Shown here: positions 1 to 12,958 of the stretch, piece after piece
Position numbering within the stretch: the first letter of the stretch is position 1
How the letters are laid out: each line of letters starts with the position of its first letter
Assembly: GCF_016808095.1 (NCBI RefSeq)
Contig: NC_068973.1
Span: 8,490,501-8,554,500, forward strand
Direction of reading: 5' to 3'
Source: Vigna angularis
Lineage: Eukaryota > Streptophyta > Magnoliopsida > Fabales > Fabaceae
Length of the DNA: 64,000 bases
The notes under the pieces: model-generated
What the model was told of the DNA's origin: nothing
What the model saw: only the letters and a program-made list of their open reading frames with translations
Database searches by the model: none
Program-made: the position numbers and the translations under genes

Positions 1-659
1 ATTGTGGTTTATGGATGCCAATTAGGTGATTGTAGTCTTAATGGTAATCCTAGATTAATTTCCTTTTCCTTATATATATTCACATATTATAATCAAAAAT
101 CATACTGCATATAATTTAGCATATTATGATATATTATAGTTACAACATATCAATATCATATCTTTATAACTAGACATGTCAAAATAATGTGTATTGTTCT
201 ACTCTCTTCTTATTAGAGATATCAAATCTCTCTCCTCTTTTTATTGGATTGATTTCTCTTTCTCAATAGAAATTGTCCATGTTATAGAAAAAACAGTATA
301 AAAAATGTCTGCAATAATCGTGTGTGAAATATGTTGTTTAACCCGTCACAAGTACGTTGTTTGCCACTAGATATTTTCATTCATTTAGGCTTATCACTGT
401 CCGATGAATATTTTTTGCGTGTTGGATATCTTGGTATGGCCCAATTTGGCCTCAATTGCAAAACTCTTTTTGATAACTTTAGATATATGTGCGGTAGCAT
501 GCATTGTATGTTCGGTATTCAAACCATTTTTCAACAAAACTAAATAAAAATAGTTTTATTTTTAAATAATTTTAAAATATAAAAAAATATCAAAAATTTA
601 AAATTATAAATTCAATATCTTTCAAACAATTTTCTAAATAGATTTACCCAAAAAAATTA
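1..659. other. AT-rich intergenic DNA, nothing recognised
   Basis: I see no supported gene, RNA or element here. The only open frame (331-543) has no recognisable protein signal and lies in low-complexity AT-rich sequence. Confidence 0.5.
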
Positions 660-1650
660 TGATTTCTCATTTTAAATGAGAAAAGGCAGGGATGAGGGTT
701 TGTGGCTCAAAAATAAAGAAATAAAAATTGTTTGTTTGAAGTATTTTTGCTTATTATTTTTGAAAATATTAAACATTTTTTAAAATTACATAAATTTGAC
801 ATATTTAATTAAAGTTATAATTTTTGGATGGTACGTATGACTCTGGTCTATGTCTTCTTAAAGATGGACTCAAAATGTGTCGGCAAAAAGATATTTTAAT
901 GTTGTTCAAACCAATCAAATATGTCAAATAATAAGAAATGTTGTAATAATATAATGTAATTAATTTATTTTGATCCACCTGATTAATTATTTTGATTAAC
1001 TTTTTCTAATAATATCTTAATTTAATTTGACAATGTGAGGAGAATACGAACCCAAGAGAAAAGAAGCACAACGTCAATGAAAGCAACGAAGATAAACTAA
1101 GAAAGAGAGCATGAAAAATATTTGTGAAGATGACAAGTGAAAATGAAGAGAACATATAAAGAAGAAGAAATTAGAGATTTTCATATTTTATGATAGAAGG
1201 TTTACTATCTGTCATAATTTGAACTTTATTATAAAAATGTCACTACTTCCAATTTATTATTATAGGTAGTTAACTAACCGTCATAATAAGACCTATTATG
1301 ACATGTTTTTTTACATTTATCATAATAAATTTTTAACATAATTTTAACTTTATCACTACGTTTATCTACAGTTATCGCAAAGAACATCATAATAATATTT
1401 ACTTTTATTATGAAATTACCACCTATCAGCTCATAACAGATGAATTTCATATGTTATAATAAGGCGTCATAAAATCTCTTTTCTTGCGTCATAAAATCTC
1501 TTTTCTTACTTCACCGAATATATATAGGCCAAGATGATCTTAAATCAAAGTGATTGAGATTTATCTCTATCACATATGATACAATAGTCATTTATTGATT
1601 GAAAAAACATGATTGAATTTTTCTTACTTTGCCGCATCAGTATAAAAATA
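660..1650. repeat. Duplicated non-coding segment, copy A
   Basis: Most of this stretch matches 4,461-7,080 in the same orientation. Shared blocks include the start (gatttctc...tttttggatgg), the block around 870-960 with ttaatgttgttcaaa, the block around 1,035-1,300 with agagattttcatatttta and the tail with gatgatcttaaatcaa. It contains short inverted motifs of the type cataataagacctattatg, which suggest a decayed DNA transposon. I saw no terminal CACTA or other clear terminus. No coding potential is visible. Confidence 0.6.
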
Positions 1651-2065
1651 ACATAATATATTGGAGGTTTATCTTCGGGTGGTTTGAGAACTCTCCAACT
1701 TTCCGGCGGTTTTGGTGAGCAATTAAGTTTGATTTTTATTTTTTGAAATAAATTTCCGGCGGTTTAGTAAAGCAAATGTTAAATATATCCCCCTCGCTCA
1801 TTTGTGCTTCTTCTTCAGTTAAGTTCTTCTTCATTTCACAGACTCTTCTTCCTGCATTTGTGCTTATTCTTCAATTAAGTTCTTCTTCATTTCACAAGCT
1901 CTTTTTCCTTTCACAGGTCTTTCTTCTTCATTTCACTTTTGGAAATTGATTGATTATTTATCCTTCGCCCTTCGTCCTTCGTTACTGAGTGTGCATCGTT
2001 CGCCCCGTGGCTCGTCATTGTCGCTTGAGTTTCCAGAAATAGTTGAGCGTGCTCGCCTTTAGGGA

Positions 2066-2566
2066 TTGCGCGCGTGGGCGTCTTCGTTCGTTGCCTGTGA
2101 GCGCAAAATCGTTGAGCAATGCGAGGAGGGAGCGAGGATCGGATGTGCCGTCAGCGCTTCCAGGAACTGTAAGCCTACGTGGTGGAAGGCTCTGGCGGAC
2201 CTCACACTTCACGATCTGAAGGAACGAGAGGAGTGCGAAGTGCAGGAAATGGCGGATTGTTTCGTCGTGGCTAAGGACAAATGTGCTAGCTTCGCCAGGG
2301 AGAAGTGTTTGGTTCCCTTTAGGGATGCGAAGATTAGGGTTGCGAAAGGGGTTTTGAGTTCCAAGGGTGTTGGGAAGTTGATTGGTTGGGGATCGGTGCC
2401 TGTGAGTGGGAGGAACATGTGGTTGATGAATCAAATGGGTCTGATAAGTGGTGATTTGGGAAAAAAATGTTTCTATCAGAGGATTCTATCAAGGTTCATC
2501 AACAGATACCAACCAATATACGGTGAAGTTGAGAAACGATATATTCACGATCCACTACTTCCTCAG
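2066..2566 (+). pseudogene. Fragment of an unrecognised plant protein gene
   Basis: An open frame of unusually balanced, GC-richer composition runs from 2,066 with no upstream ATG: an in-frame TAG at 2,060-2,062 precedes it and the first codon is TTG. The product is Cys- and charge-rich, with motifs such as CERKIVEQCEEGARIGC, NCKPTWWKAL and FAREKCLVPFRDA. This is the texture of a real conserved protein, but I cannot name the family. A plausible splice donor follows CAG at 2,566 (gtaaac). The start looks lost, so I call it a 5'-truncated gene fragment. The sequence before it (1,650-2,065) is C/T-rich, like a plant 5' leader, and repeats ttccggcggttt at about 1,700 and 1,747. An alternative is a real gene with an upstream exon that I missed. 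Confidence 0.4.
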
Positions 2567-2814
2567 GTAAACAATAGGTTCCTGCTGTCTGTATATATAA
2601 TTTTAACATATATCACATCATTTGATCATCAGTGTTACTTAGATGTTTATAATTCCTCTGAAGGATTTTAAGTTCTGCTTGTGGAAAATGATTGATTGGA
2701 TCATGAAAATTGTACACCTCAGTGGATGCCTGATCCTCTGCAGGATCTTAAAGGATGTAAAGTTTTTCACAATTAGATGGTGTCAACCTCAATTATAACT
2801 GCAGAGAATATCTT

Positions 2815-3110
2815 GCAGTCTTGCAGTATATAAAAGTATTCAGTCAACAACATGTTGAGCCTAGGGTAAGGAGGGTGGCATTGAATCGTGGTGCTGAGTA
2901 CTTGGAGCAGTACTTTCGTCTAATTGCTTTTGCAGCATATCTTGGAAGTGAAGCATTTGATGGATTTTGTGGACAAGGAGAATCCAGAATGACATTAAAG
3001 GTTTGGTTGCATCAAAGGCCAGAGGTGCAGGCTATGAAATGAAGCATCAAATTAAGACCGAGGCGTTTATTCACTGTCCCTATGAGTATTTATCAACCTT
3101 TCTATTTGCA
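2815..3110 (+). pseudogene. Paladin-like gene exon fragment, broken by a stop codon
   Basis: The frame encodes QHVEPRVRRVALNRGAEYLE, then FRLIAFAAYLGSEAFDGFCG and KVWLHQRPEVQAMK. From memory this matches the conserved core of plant paladin-like proteins (tandem phosphatase-like domains, Arabidopsis At3g62010 type). The frame hits TGA at 3,040-3,042, where the family has Trp, and then continues sensibly (LRPRRLFTVP) to about 3,090. Only one exon-sized part is present, with no start, no catalytic loops and no downstream exons, so it is a pseudogene fragment. It sits close to an unrelated gene fragment at 2,066-2,566, which suggests capture by a transposon or a decayed duplication. The family assignment is from memory and was not searched. 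Confidence 0.55.
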
Positions 3111-3897
3111 ATATTACATTCCCCAATTTGAAACATGATTTATTCAAGAATGTCAATACTTTACTAATTAGTTTATTTTTCTTCCACTCTTTTTATGTTG
3201 TGCTTTACACTTTTCATACACATAATGACCATATTACAATAATTGTAAATATATATTTTTATCATATATTTATAATTACTATTTCATTATAACTTATAGT
3301 ATCAATATTTTTAATTTAAAACGTTTTTATGCAATTATGACATCATGGTTTGTCTGTTGGAACTGCTGACAATATACAAGAAAATCACATGTGGTCTATG
3401 TAGGTGGCGAGAATGGTCAAAGAATAGCAATGGTGAAACATCATTATTTGCTTAGAGTAGCTTGTTTTATTATTTTGGTGTTTGAAGGACTTTCTGAACT
3501 TTCTTTTCATTATATTCTAATTCTTGTTTTTCTTCTTTGTAATTATTGAAAGCTTTATCTTATGTTTTTATCAATGTAATGCGGTTGACTGTGAGAATGT
3601 CATTATCTAATACTTCACTTGTTCAGGTTGATGAATACCCTTTGTATTGCATGGCAACTCCAACCATCTCTGGTAATTGTTCATACCATTTATTTTAAGC
3701 TGGAACAATTTCGGTGGACATCTTTTTATATTGTTTTGCCTTGCACAATTATGGTTCAAATTTGTCATAATAAGATGCAGATTTTGTTTACTCTTGTTAT
3801 ATTTAAATGCTTAAACCTGACCAACACTTATATAAAGGCTGGCCGTTCTCCTATTTTTTTAATGGAAGTATGACTAAACTAAATTATTTATGTTAAA
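3111..3897. other. AT-rich DNA without a recognised gene
   Basis: Low-complexity T-rich and A-rich sequence. The open frame at 3,619-3,873 has biased composition and no motif that I recognise. Confidence 0.4.
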
Positions 3898-4352
3898 GGC
3901 TGATGGGTCTGCAAGTGGATTTACAAAATCAAATATCACTCTGATTCATGCTTTAAAGCACAATTAATTGCCTTGGGAAATCATCAAGTTATAGGGATTG
4001 ACTACGACGAGACCTTTGCCTTAGTGGCAAATATGATCATCATTTGAACAATGTTAGCAGTTGTTATAGCCAAAGACTGGGAACTCCATCAAATGGATGT
4101 CCATAATGCTTTTCTTCAGAGATCTAGAGGAAACCAAGTAAGTGGCGAGATCTAGAGGAAACCAAGTAAGTGGCCTCCAGGATTCTTGGTGTCTCAGATT
4201 GGTATGGTGTGTCGTCTCTACAAGTTCATTTATGGCCTTCGTCAAGCTCTTTAGTGTTGGTTTGCTAAACTCTCAAATGCTCTTGATCAATACGTGTTCC
4301 AACACTCTCAATCAAATCACTCCTTGTTCATTTTAAGAAAAAAAAAATTGTA
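3898..4352 (+). mobile_element. Ty1-copia reverse transcriptase fragment
   Basis: Translation with frame breaks gives copia RT landmarks in order: a CKWIYKIKYHSD-like segment, GIDYDETFALVA (the family's DYxETFxPVA), then a segment ending HQMDVHNAFL, then a segment like the family's PPGF/VCRLxKxxYGLRQA at about 4,175-4,250. In-frame stops and a 28 bp tandem duplication at about 4,120-4,170 (gatctagaggaaaccaagta twice) break it. No LTRs, gag or integrase were seen. It is a dead fragment. Confidence 0.75.
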
Positions 4353-4460
4353 CAACTAGTCGTGTTAGTTTATGTGGACAATGTTGTCATTATTAGTATT
4401 CATAAAGTTGCCATTACAAAATTCAAAGGTTATCTTTATACCTAAATTTATCAAAAAAAA

Positions 4461-7210
4461 TTGATTTCTCTTTTAAAATGAGAAGAGGTTGGATGAGGGT
4501 TTGTGGCCCAAAAGTCAAAAATAATTTTGTTTGTTTGAAATATTTTTGCTTACTATTTTTTATAAAATTAAACATTTTTTAAAATTACATAAATTTGACA
4601 TATTTAATTAAAGTTATCATTTTTGGATGGTAAGATGTTAATACATTTCTTAAATATAATTCACTATTGAATTTAAAATTCGATTTTCATTGACATTAAC
4701 TTTATAATTTTTCAGAATAAACTACATTAATAATTTCAAAATCAGTATTTTAATTTTAATTCTTATTTTTTGGTTTGATATCCCATCGCCATTTAAGTTA
4801 CAATACTAATTAATATTATCTAAACGTTTTCCTATCTTAGAAAAAAAAATTCAAATGAACTAATATAAGAAAATAACTTTGATTTTGTTAATTAAAAAAT
4901 AATTATTACATACATCAATAAAAAAAATTGTAAAAAACTCAATTGAAAAAATATAGTTTACACATTATTTAAAAGTAATATCCCAACTTGATTTCCTATA
5001 AGTCTTGACTCATAATCCTAACAAGCAAGAGGGAGCATATCATTTGTTCATTGGAGTTTAGTTCGTTCTAAGAATTAGAAGGCTACACTTTGGTAAATTA
5101 TTTCCTTGATTCTGCCATCTTAATATTATCTTATTGTCATTTTTACTAGACTGAACAATTTTGCAAAGGTTAAGCCTTAAAAGAAAATTTGAGAATTGTG
5201 ATAAAATAATGGGCTAAATGCTTTATGTTATTATAAGCTCATTCATTAAAATTCTTTTCACCAGATCAAATATAATTTGTAAAAACTTCTTCTAAGTTGA
5301 GATGTCTCATGTCTACATCTTCTTAAAGACGAACTCAAAATGTGTTTGCAAAAGATATTTTAATGTTGTTCAAATCAATCCAATACGTCAAATAATAATA
5401 AATATTGTAATAATATAATGTAATTAATTTATACTGGTCTACATGATTAATTATTTTGATTAACTTTGTTTAATAATTTTTTAATATATTTTAATCATTA
5501 TCTTAATTTAATTTGACAATGTGAGGAGAGCGTGAACCTAAGAGAAGAGAAACATAACGTCAATGAGAGAAACAAAGATAAACTAAAAAAGAGAGCGCTT
5601 AAAATATTTGTGAAGAGGACGCGTGAAAATGAAAAGAACGTAAAGGGAGGAAGAAATTAGAGATTTTCATATTTTATGATAGGTGGTTTACTATCTGTCA
5701 TAATAAGTTTTGAACTTTATTACAAAAATGTTACTGCGTCTAATTTATTATGATAGGTAGTGAATTAACCGTCGTGATAAGACCTATTATGACATGTTTT
5801 CTTACATCTACTATAATAAATTTTGAACATAATTTCAATTTTCAACACGTCCACCTAGGTCTCTCAAAGTACGTCATAATAACCTTTACTTTATTACGAA
5901 AATACCATGAGTCAGCTTATTATAATAGGTAGTAGTCATGATGGAAGAGCGGCTCCGATAAGTGACCGAAGGCGCGATGTAACACCTTAAAAGCTTCCTC
6001 CGACGAGTAATACGCATCAGAATGATGAAAATGATGACGAGAACTCGAGAAAACCCTAGGAAACAAGAAACACTCCAAAAACGGAGAGGATTCAACTTGA
6101 AGAACCCTAAAACCCTAGGTTGACAGAGAAACCCTAAAATGAATTCATTAATCGGTTCAAAATGAAGATTGATCGGTGGAAATCGAAGATCAATCGGTGG
6201 AAATCGAAGATCAATTGGTGGAAATGTGTTTTAAACGGTAGAAATCAAAATCAATCGGTGAAAAATGAAGAACTCGCGATGGAACGGGTTTTAATCGGTA
6301 GACAAGTGGTTTAATCAGAGGAAAATGACAAAAAGATGAAGTGGAGAGGGAAAAAAGGGTTCAGAGCAGTACCTTCACGAGAGAGAAAGACTTGGCTCGC
6401 ATGAGAGAAATAAAATGGAGATGTGGTTTTGTGAAGTAAAGACGCGAGTGAGAGATTTGAGGTTGAAGGAATTAGCTCGGGAATGAAGAAGATATGATTT
6501 CTGAAATATGGAAAATGAATGTGGTTGAATGAGCAGCAACGTGTAAAAGGATGTTGGTGAGGCGTGGATGACGCGTGCACAAGGTAGAAATGGCTCTGTT
6601 GACGCGCATGCCACAAAGCTGAAGCGAAGTGGTGGAGAAGCTACGTTATGGAGGGGAGAGAAATAAGGTGAAGCACCGTGAAAATCAAAGAAAAGGAAAA
6701 TGGAGGTAGTGTGCATGGAAGGTGGTTAGAGGAAGTCTTTGGACTCTTTTGCCTGACTTTCAAGAGAGAATAGTTTCTGATTCAGAAAACTTAATTCTCA
6801 TTATTCTCAAAAGTGCCAAAATACAAGAGAGGAACTGAGTATTTATAATAACACATGCTCCTTGCAAGCTGATACTCGTATATAATAAAATGTAAAAATA
6901 CAAAAAAAGGACACTAATAAAAGTACGTCAGGCAGGATTCCATCAAGTCATCTATCATAATAAGTCGTTATAAAATCTCTTTTTTTCATTAGTATATCTT
7001 GACATGTAAGCCAAAATGATCTTAAATCAAGTGGTTGAGATTATCTCTATCTCATGTGATATAATAGTCATTAATTGAATGAAAAAATAATTTTTTGATT
7101 GAATTTTGGCTTATTTTGTTGCATGTATCTTGTTCCTTTTTATTGTTAATTTCAATTCATAGTTTTGTTTCTTTCTTGTATCCGGTTAATAATTTAATAA
7201 TATTAATCGA
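4461..7210. repeat. Duplicated non-coding segment, copy B, with insertions
   Basis: This is the second copy of the 660-1,650 segment, interrupted at about 4,640-5,290 and 5,935-6,955. The part at about 5,110-5,235 (ttattgtcatttttac, then gttaagcc) also matches 46,290-46,425. The part from about 7,090 matches 52,110 onward, so this segment is related to the DNA around the Asterix gene's 3' end. No coding sequence is supported. The minus-strand frames at 6,311-6,716 have no recognisable protein. Confidence 0.6.
5935..6955. repeat. Insertion of about 1 kb within copy B, with a short tandem repeat
   Basis: This block is absent from the otherwise parallel copy A. It carries three to four copies of a unit of about 21 bp (gatcaatcggtggaaatcga) around 6,170-6,260. 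Its 3' part has sequence like the end of an LTR or non-autonomous element. I could not define termini or a target-site duplication. Confidence 0.4.
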
Positions 7211-8863
7211 GAAAATTTTAATTAATAAATAATTGTAATAATAAAAATAATAATTTTTACTTACCAATAAAATATCTTAAAATTTGACAAAAAAAAGAAG
7301 TAATATTAATAGAAAAAAAAATATTAATATTAGGTAAAAAAATGTATAAATTAAAGAAAAGGTATTTTAAATGTATGAAAAAATAATCGTTAATTAATGT
7401 TAACTAAAAAACTTAAAATATGATAGATTTTATTATGAATTTTTTTTACAACATTTATCAATAAAAAATAGTAACGGTATTTATCGATAAATAATTTTAA
7501 AATTCTGATCTCAAATCTTAATTAAGCCAACAATATGAATTTTAATCAAGTTAACGACACTGACAAAACAAAATGAAGCTAAAAAATTTTAAAAGAAAAA
7601 ATAGATTTGCTAACTTGAAAGATTTCATTAACTAATCCAATTACTTTTATAAAATTATAAAAATTCTTTTTCTTTTAAAACTCTCATCCAAACAACATTA
7701 TATTCTATATGCTAAATCACAAAACATAATATCTTTTGTCAACGTAATATAACAGTAAATATTTTTCAATAACATATTAGAGATATTTTCCTAGATGACC
7801 TGTCTTGAGGAGGATCTCTTCAATTGTTTCGGAATATATGTCTTCATTAAAATATTAGAGATTATTTAATATGTTTCTCCTAAATTTAGGATTTCATACA
7901 TATATATCTTCGTTTATCTTCACTAATTTGAAGCAGAGAATATTCATGACTTTTGCCGTGAAACGACATTTGAATGGAATGAATTCTCTAAAGTTTTCTT
8001 CTAGATCACCAACTTTTCACTAGTTGTCCTTCAAATCTCATTCTTCCTCGATAGATGTAATTTAAAATATAACTTTATGTAATTTAAAATATAACTTTAA
8101 AATTATAAGAATTATTTTAAAGTTATTAAAATTAATTTTTATCTTCTCACTTCAAAAGGCCTTTTAGTATTTTATTAAAGTTTATAAAATAAAGATAGTT
8201 TTACTTCTGTTAGAAAGGATTATGTTTTCTAAAATGATACAACAATAGTTACATCTTTTAAAAATATAGAAAAACAGTGAAAGAAACTTTCTAACCCGTA
8301 ATTTCTATATCATTAAAAAATCATCTAAAAGAAACAAGAGAAAAGAAAATATTGATTAAAAAATTTTGTAATAAATCTATTAAGTTTTTTTCTTCATTAT
8401 TATGTATATAAGAATATCGTGAAAATCATTAAATTCAAGACTTTATATATTTTCATTTAATTAAAATTATTGAATTTTTGACCACTGAAATCATATGTTA
8501 CTGGATTTTATGATATTCCATAAGAGTAGTGTTTTTTGTTTTCGAAATTTAATTGCATGTGAATTGTGATATGCAATATTTTAATAAGGATGGCATATAT
8601 TTTGACTGTGCATTGAATTAAAGTTTTCATAATTAAACTTGGCACAATTGGGTCGACATACAAAATTCTCCTTATGGCATTCAACGATGAAATTGGATTT
8701 TTGGGTACACAACCAGAAAGTACACCCTATGCAAAACACAAATCCTAGAATCTATAAATACTCACAGAGACAAAACATAAACTTCCATTTTCATATATAA
8801 AAAAAGAAAAGAAAAGGATATTAGTAGGTGACAGGAAGCACGAAAAGAAGAGGAGAGTGCATG

Positions 8864-8959
<96 letters not shown>

Positions 8960-9469
8960 TGTTACGAGTGTTTTGAAGATAATTAATTTGGAATTCATTT
9001 TAGCATGTATGGACAGTGTGTACTATTATGTAGTCTAATTTCAAAGTGAAGTTGTATTATGACAATTAATCTTAATATAAAGATGTTAGATTATAAATAT
9101 ATTAACTAGTTTATAGGTTAATTGAAAGTTATTGTTATAAAGTTTTTATGGATTATCCAAAAGAGAAGCATTGCTTATAATTAGTGATATTAAAGTGAAA
9201 CTTATGATATACTTAGTAAATATGTCTGTATATTTAACAATAACATACACATAAACTTAAGTATAATTATAGATTGTATGGATTTTGTCAATTTAAGCAT
9301 CACCCATAGGTGAACTTAAATGAATGACTTATATGATTACCTATTAGTTTAAGTGTCACTCAAATGTGAACTTAATGCATGACTAGTGTATATTTTTTTT
9401 GAATCCATTAATTTTATCAAAATATTAATGTATGAGCTTGTATGTTGTTTCTAGCTTTCATGAATTTAT
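7211..9469. other. AT-rich intergenic DNA, partly similar to 52.1-53.5 kb
   Basis: About 7,100-7,820 aligns by eye with 52,110-52,560 and then 53,420-53,510, for example the shared phrases gttaatttcaattcat, attttaatcaagtt and acatttttcaataaca-like sequence. The rest is AT-rich with a long AT microsatellite. I see no gene. Confidence 0.45.
8868..8955. repeat. (AT)n microsatellite, about 88 bp
   Basis: Uninterrupted alternating AT dinucleotides. The array length is likely to vary between individuals and may be mis-sized in an assembly. Confidence 0.95.
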
Positions 9470-9885
9470 TAGGTTTGAGCAACAATGTGGTTGAGTTTAA
9501 TGGGCTAAATTATGTTGATTGGTCAAAACAAATTCAGTTGCAACTGATGTGTTAGACTTGGATGTGAGTATTATTATGGATGAAATGCTCATAGCCATTT
9601 CGGAGACCAGTACAAGTGATGAGAAGTCTCTTTAAGAGGCTTGACATAGGTGTAATAGGTTGTCCCTAAGCTTGATACGCATGCCCATGACAGAGAATAT
9701 AAAGCCTTTTATGCCTAAAATAAAAAACGCAAAGAAATTTATAAAAATGATCAAGGAGTACTCACAATCAGACATAACTGACAAGTCTATTGTAAGAACT
9801 CTTATGAATGAGTTGACAACTAAAAAGCTTGACGGGTCACATGTAAGACTCATGAAAAATATTTATAATAGTAAATTTTAGCAAT
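9470..9885 (+). mobile_element. Ty1-copia gag (UBN2-type) fragment
   Basis: Broken frames read like the gag of copia elements: FNGLNYVDWSKQIQLQL near 9,500, then RLSLSLIRMPMTENIKPFMP and IVRTLMNELTTKKLDGS at 9,655-9,840. These match the order of the UBN2 gag domain (the family has LMxELTxMKFDG). Stops and frame changes are present, and no zinc knuckle or pol follows. It is a decayed fragment. Confidence 0.65.
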
Positions 9886-9889
9886 TAGT

Positions 9890-11765
9890 AATAATAATTT
9901 TAATGGATAGAAAAATGTAAATTTTGGATATAAAGTTATAGTAATTTAGAAGGAGAGGTTCAAATTTTGATAACTTATTTAGGATTTTTTTAAGAAAATT
10001 GAATAAAAAAAAAGTGAATAGTGAATAGCAACAAGTGAATAGTAAAAAAAAAATAAAAATGAAAGGATAAGAATTCCTTAGCATGGAAGGAATTAGGATC
10101 AGATTTGAAGACATTATTAAGGAATCCATTAAGTAAGTGCTGATTAAGAAATTTATATAATAAAATAATATTAGAAAAATTGATGAATAGTAAAATTTTT
10201 GGACTATAAATAGCCATGAAGGGGGAGACTATTTTGCACAAAGAGAGGAAGAATCAAGAGAGAAATCTTGAAATTTAGAGAAGAAAGAGTTAGGAAGAAA
10301 TTTTGGTTGTAGAGATTCTGAAGAGTTTTCGGGGAACAACTTCTAGTGAGAAAATAATTCTGGAGAAGAGGTAGGGGAGCTAACCTTTCTATGCTTTTAT
10401 AATATGATTTAGTATTGTTTATTAGTATGCATGTCTTGAAATTTTGTGTGAATACTATTAATGCTTACTGTATGCCTATCTATATTGAATTTCGGTGTTA
10501 GTATTATACGCTGTTGATTTGAATTTGTTAATAAGAAATTTGTTAAAAACTAGTTGAGGAACACTTTGGCTAAGGAAAGACTTGGTACTTAAGTTGTCCA
10601 TTGTGACGCACCTCTCTTTCCTGGAAGTCTACTCGACAGGTTTTTAACTTAAATCTTGTTGTACAGATTATGTACTGTTAAATTATCGTGTAATATATCT
10701 TGTTGGAATATATTCAGTTTGTATGATTTCTGAAATGATTGGATTTTATTGGATTTGAATTTATGCATCTGAACATGTATGAGTATTACGGGAAGATTTC
10801 GTAAGGGTATAATATGAGTCGAGGAATGTGAGTATGGTATGAGTCTCGCGGAGAGATTCTGTAATGTCATGGTATGTGTATGAGGATTATGGGGAGATTT
10901 CGTAATGGTATAATATGAGTTGAGGAATGTGAGCATGATATGAGTTTCGTGGAGAGATTTTGTAATGACATGGTATGTGCGTATATGTTGATGTTGAGGG
11001 TCATGAAGTTGGAGGTTATCCTGATACTCTAATAATCATTCAGTCTCAAGTAGAGAATGATGAATTATGTGGTGAGAGGGGCAGGAGGTCCTGATCTATG
11101 TGCCGATTTAGGACATAGTGAGGGGACTAACCTTGTGGATGGTATGGAGGGTAGGATGTCCTGATCTATGTGCCGGTTTTGGACATAGTGAGGGGACTAA
11201 GAATGACATCACAAGTGCAAAACCTCCCGTTGTATCGCTCATCAACATATCGTTGGGATAAGTGTCTATTGAGTATTGTGGAAGGAGTTACTATTGGGTA
11301 TTGTAGAAGGAGTGTCTGTTAAGTGTATCAAAGTAATAGATGAGTATCTAGGATACGATTGTTGTATGAGGGTATGAGTGTGTCCGACATAATTATTATA
11401 TGAGGTGTGTTGAGTGCATTAAAGTAAATATGCATATTTCATAAATGATTGGTTGCATGTTAGCTCACCCTACTTGTTTGTGTTTGTGTTTGGGTATGTG
11501 CGATGATCGTATAATTCGTTACACGGGAGCAGATGAAGGAACGTCGTCTGACTCAGTGCCCAAAAAGGGAGAGATAGAAGAACTCAAGTTATGATTAAGC
11601 ATTTTCAAATATGAGCGTAAAATATGTAAAATTCATATATCAATTATGAATTTTTAAGTGTGAAAATTACGGGATGTTACCATAAATCCATAAATGTAAT
11701 GTTTATATGTATAAATTATGAAATTCCAAGTGTGAGATTTTGTGTTTGTGGGATGTTACATTATT
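9890..11765 (+). mobile_element. LTR-like non-coding retroelement remnant
   Basis: This non-coding block looks like a long LTR. A TATA-like ctataaatag at about 10,203 is followed by purine-rich leader sequence. There are direct internal repeats of about 120 bp (gagattctgtaatgtcatgg at 10,853 and gagattttgtaatgacatgg at about 10,952). A duplicated phrase around gtcctgatctatgtgccg occurs at about 11,088 and 11,158. The end is gggatgttaca at about 11,750. I could not find the partner LTR or a target duplication, so solo-LTR status is inferred. Confidence 0.45.
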
Positions 11766-12599
11766 CTATCATTTATTTTCTTTTTAAAATATTTCATTAT
11801 TCATTCATTTTTTAATTTTCTTTCTCCCTTATTTTATAAATCTTCCAATTTAATTTTTTTGACAATATGGTAGCTATAACTTTAATAGTATAAATATATT
11901 ATTGTATTATCAAAAAATTTATTAAAACAATCTAGACAATTCTTAAATTTTTTATTTATATATTATATCAACTTTATTAAATATAAAATTAAAAGAAAGC
12001 GTTGCATAGATGAATATTTTTTAAATTTGAGAAAGCATACCATTGCTCTTGAGAACAGTGAACAGTTAGGTGTTATTGGGTATTTGCTTTTAATTTTGAA
12101 AAATAATCTTATTTATTAGATCTTTTAAGAAAATCACAACCCATCTTCCTTATATTTTTTAATATAATATATTATCTACAAGTAATGTAATCATTAGTAA
12201 TATTTTATGATCAATTATTTAAGGTCACGTTTCCATGATGTAAATCAGTTTAAAAATCAATTTCAGTGTTTTTTTAATTATTTATATTATATTGATTATG
12301 TTATTATATATTAACAAAATATATAATCAAATAATAATAGTTTAATTCCACAATATATTAATATTATAAGTATCGTTTTATATTATAATTAAATGACATA
12401 TTAATTTGTTAAATATGTAACAAGTTTTTATTTCCTTTCATATTTTATATTTTATATCATTATCACATGACACCTATGAGATTATATTACTATTAGTTAG
12501 AAAGAGATTTTTTATTTTTAAATTTTAATTTCAGATATACAAATTTGTTTCTTTAATTATATATTAAAAGTTATATAAATTAGGAAGAGAATTGGTGTA
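11766..12599. other. AT-rich intergenic DNA upstream of the helicase gene
   Basis: No coding or repeat structure recognised. It must contain the helicase promoter, but I see no confident core element in this very AT-rich sequence. Confidence 0.4.
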
Positions 12600-12958
12600 A
12601 GGTCACAGAAGAAAAAACTAAGGTTGGAACTACTCGTGAGGATCCGGTGCTTCCGAACCCTCCTCTCGTTCTCTGTGGAACTTCTCTCTTTCTCGCACGC
12701 GTCTTTTCTCTCTGCGGTCTGGTAAACATTTTCATCCCTTTCATTATTTTTCAGTTCCTATTTGATGCATTGTGTGTATTGAGAAACATTTTCATCCTTT
12801 CAATTGCTTTTTCAGTTCCTATTTGATGCAGTGATTGAGTGCGGCAGTTGTGGAAAAGGGGGTGATTGTTTCGTCTGTGCAGCAGGAACGTGATTCGGAA
12901 GGGGTTTAAACTGTGTTGCGAAACCTTGGGTAGAGCAAGGAGAGTAGAGTCGGCCAAG
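12600..12958 (+). other. Putative 5' untranslated exon(s) of the helicase gene
   Basis: A C/T-rich, GC-richer stretch (12,600-12,721) ends in a good donor (gtctg then gtaaac). A possible second leader exon follows an acceptor (ttttcag) at 12,815 and ends at AAG/gtatgg (12,958). The acceptor region is tandemly duplicated with a period of about 60 bp (12,726-12,769 and 12,786-12,830), so two acceptors could compete. The coding start lies downstream in an exon that begins at 15,068. The exon boundaries are inferred from splice consensus only. Confidence 0.4.

Noticed and set aside
331..543. 70-residue frame near the window start
   Set aside because: No splice context, family signal or composition shift from its surroundings.
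6311..6716. Minus-strand frames of 101 and 113 residues
   Set aside because: Overlapping frames with biased Ser/Phe/His content inside an insertion with tandem repeats, and no motif.
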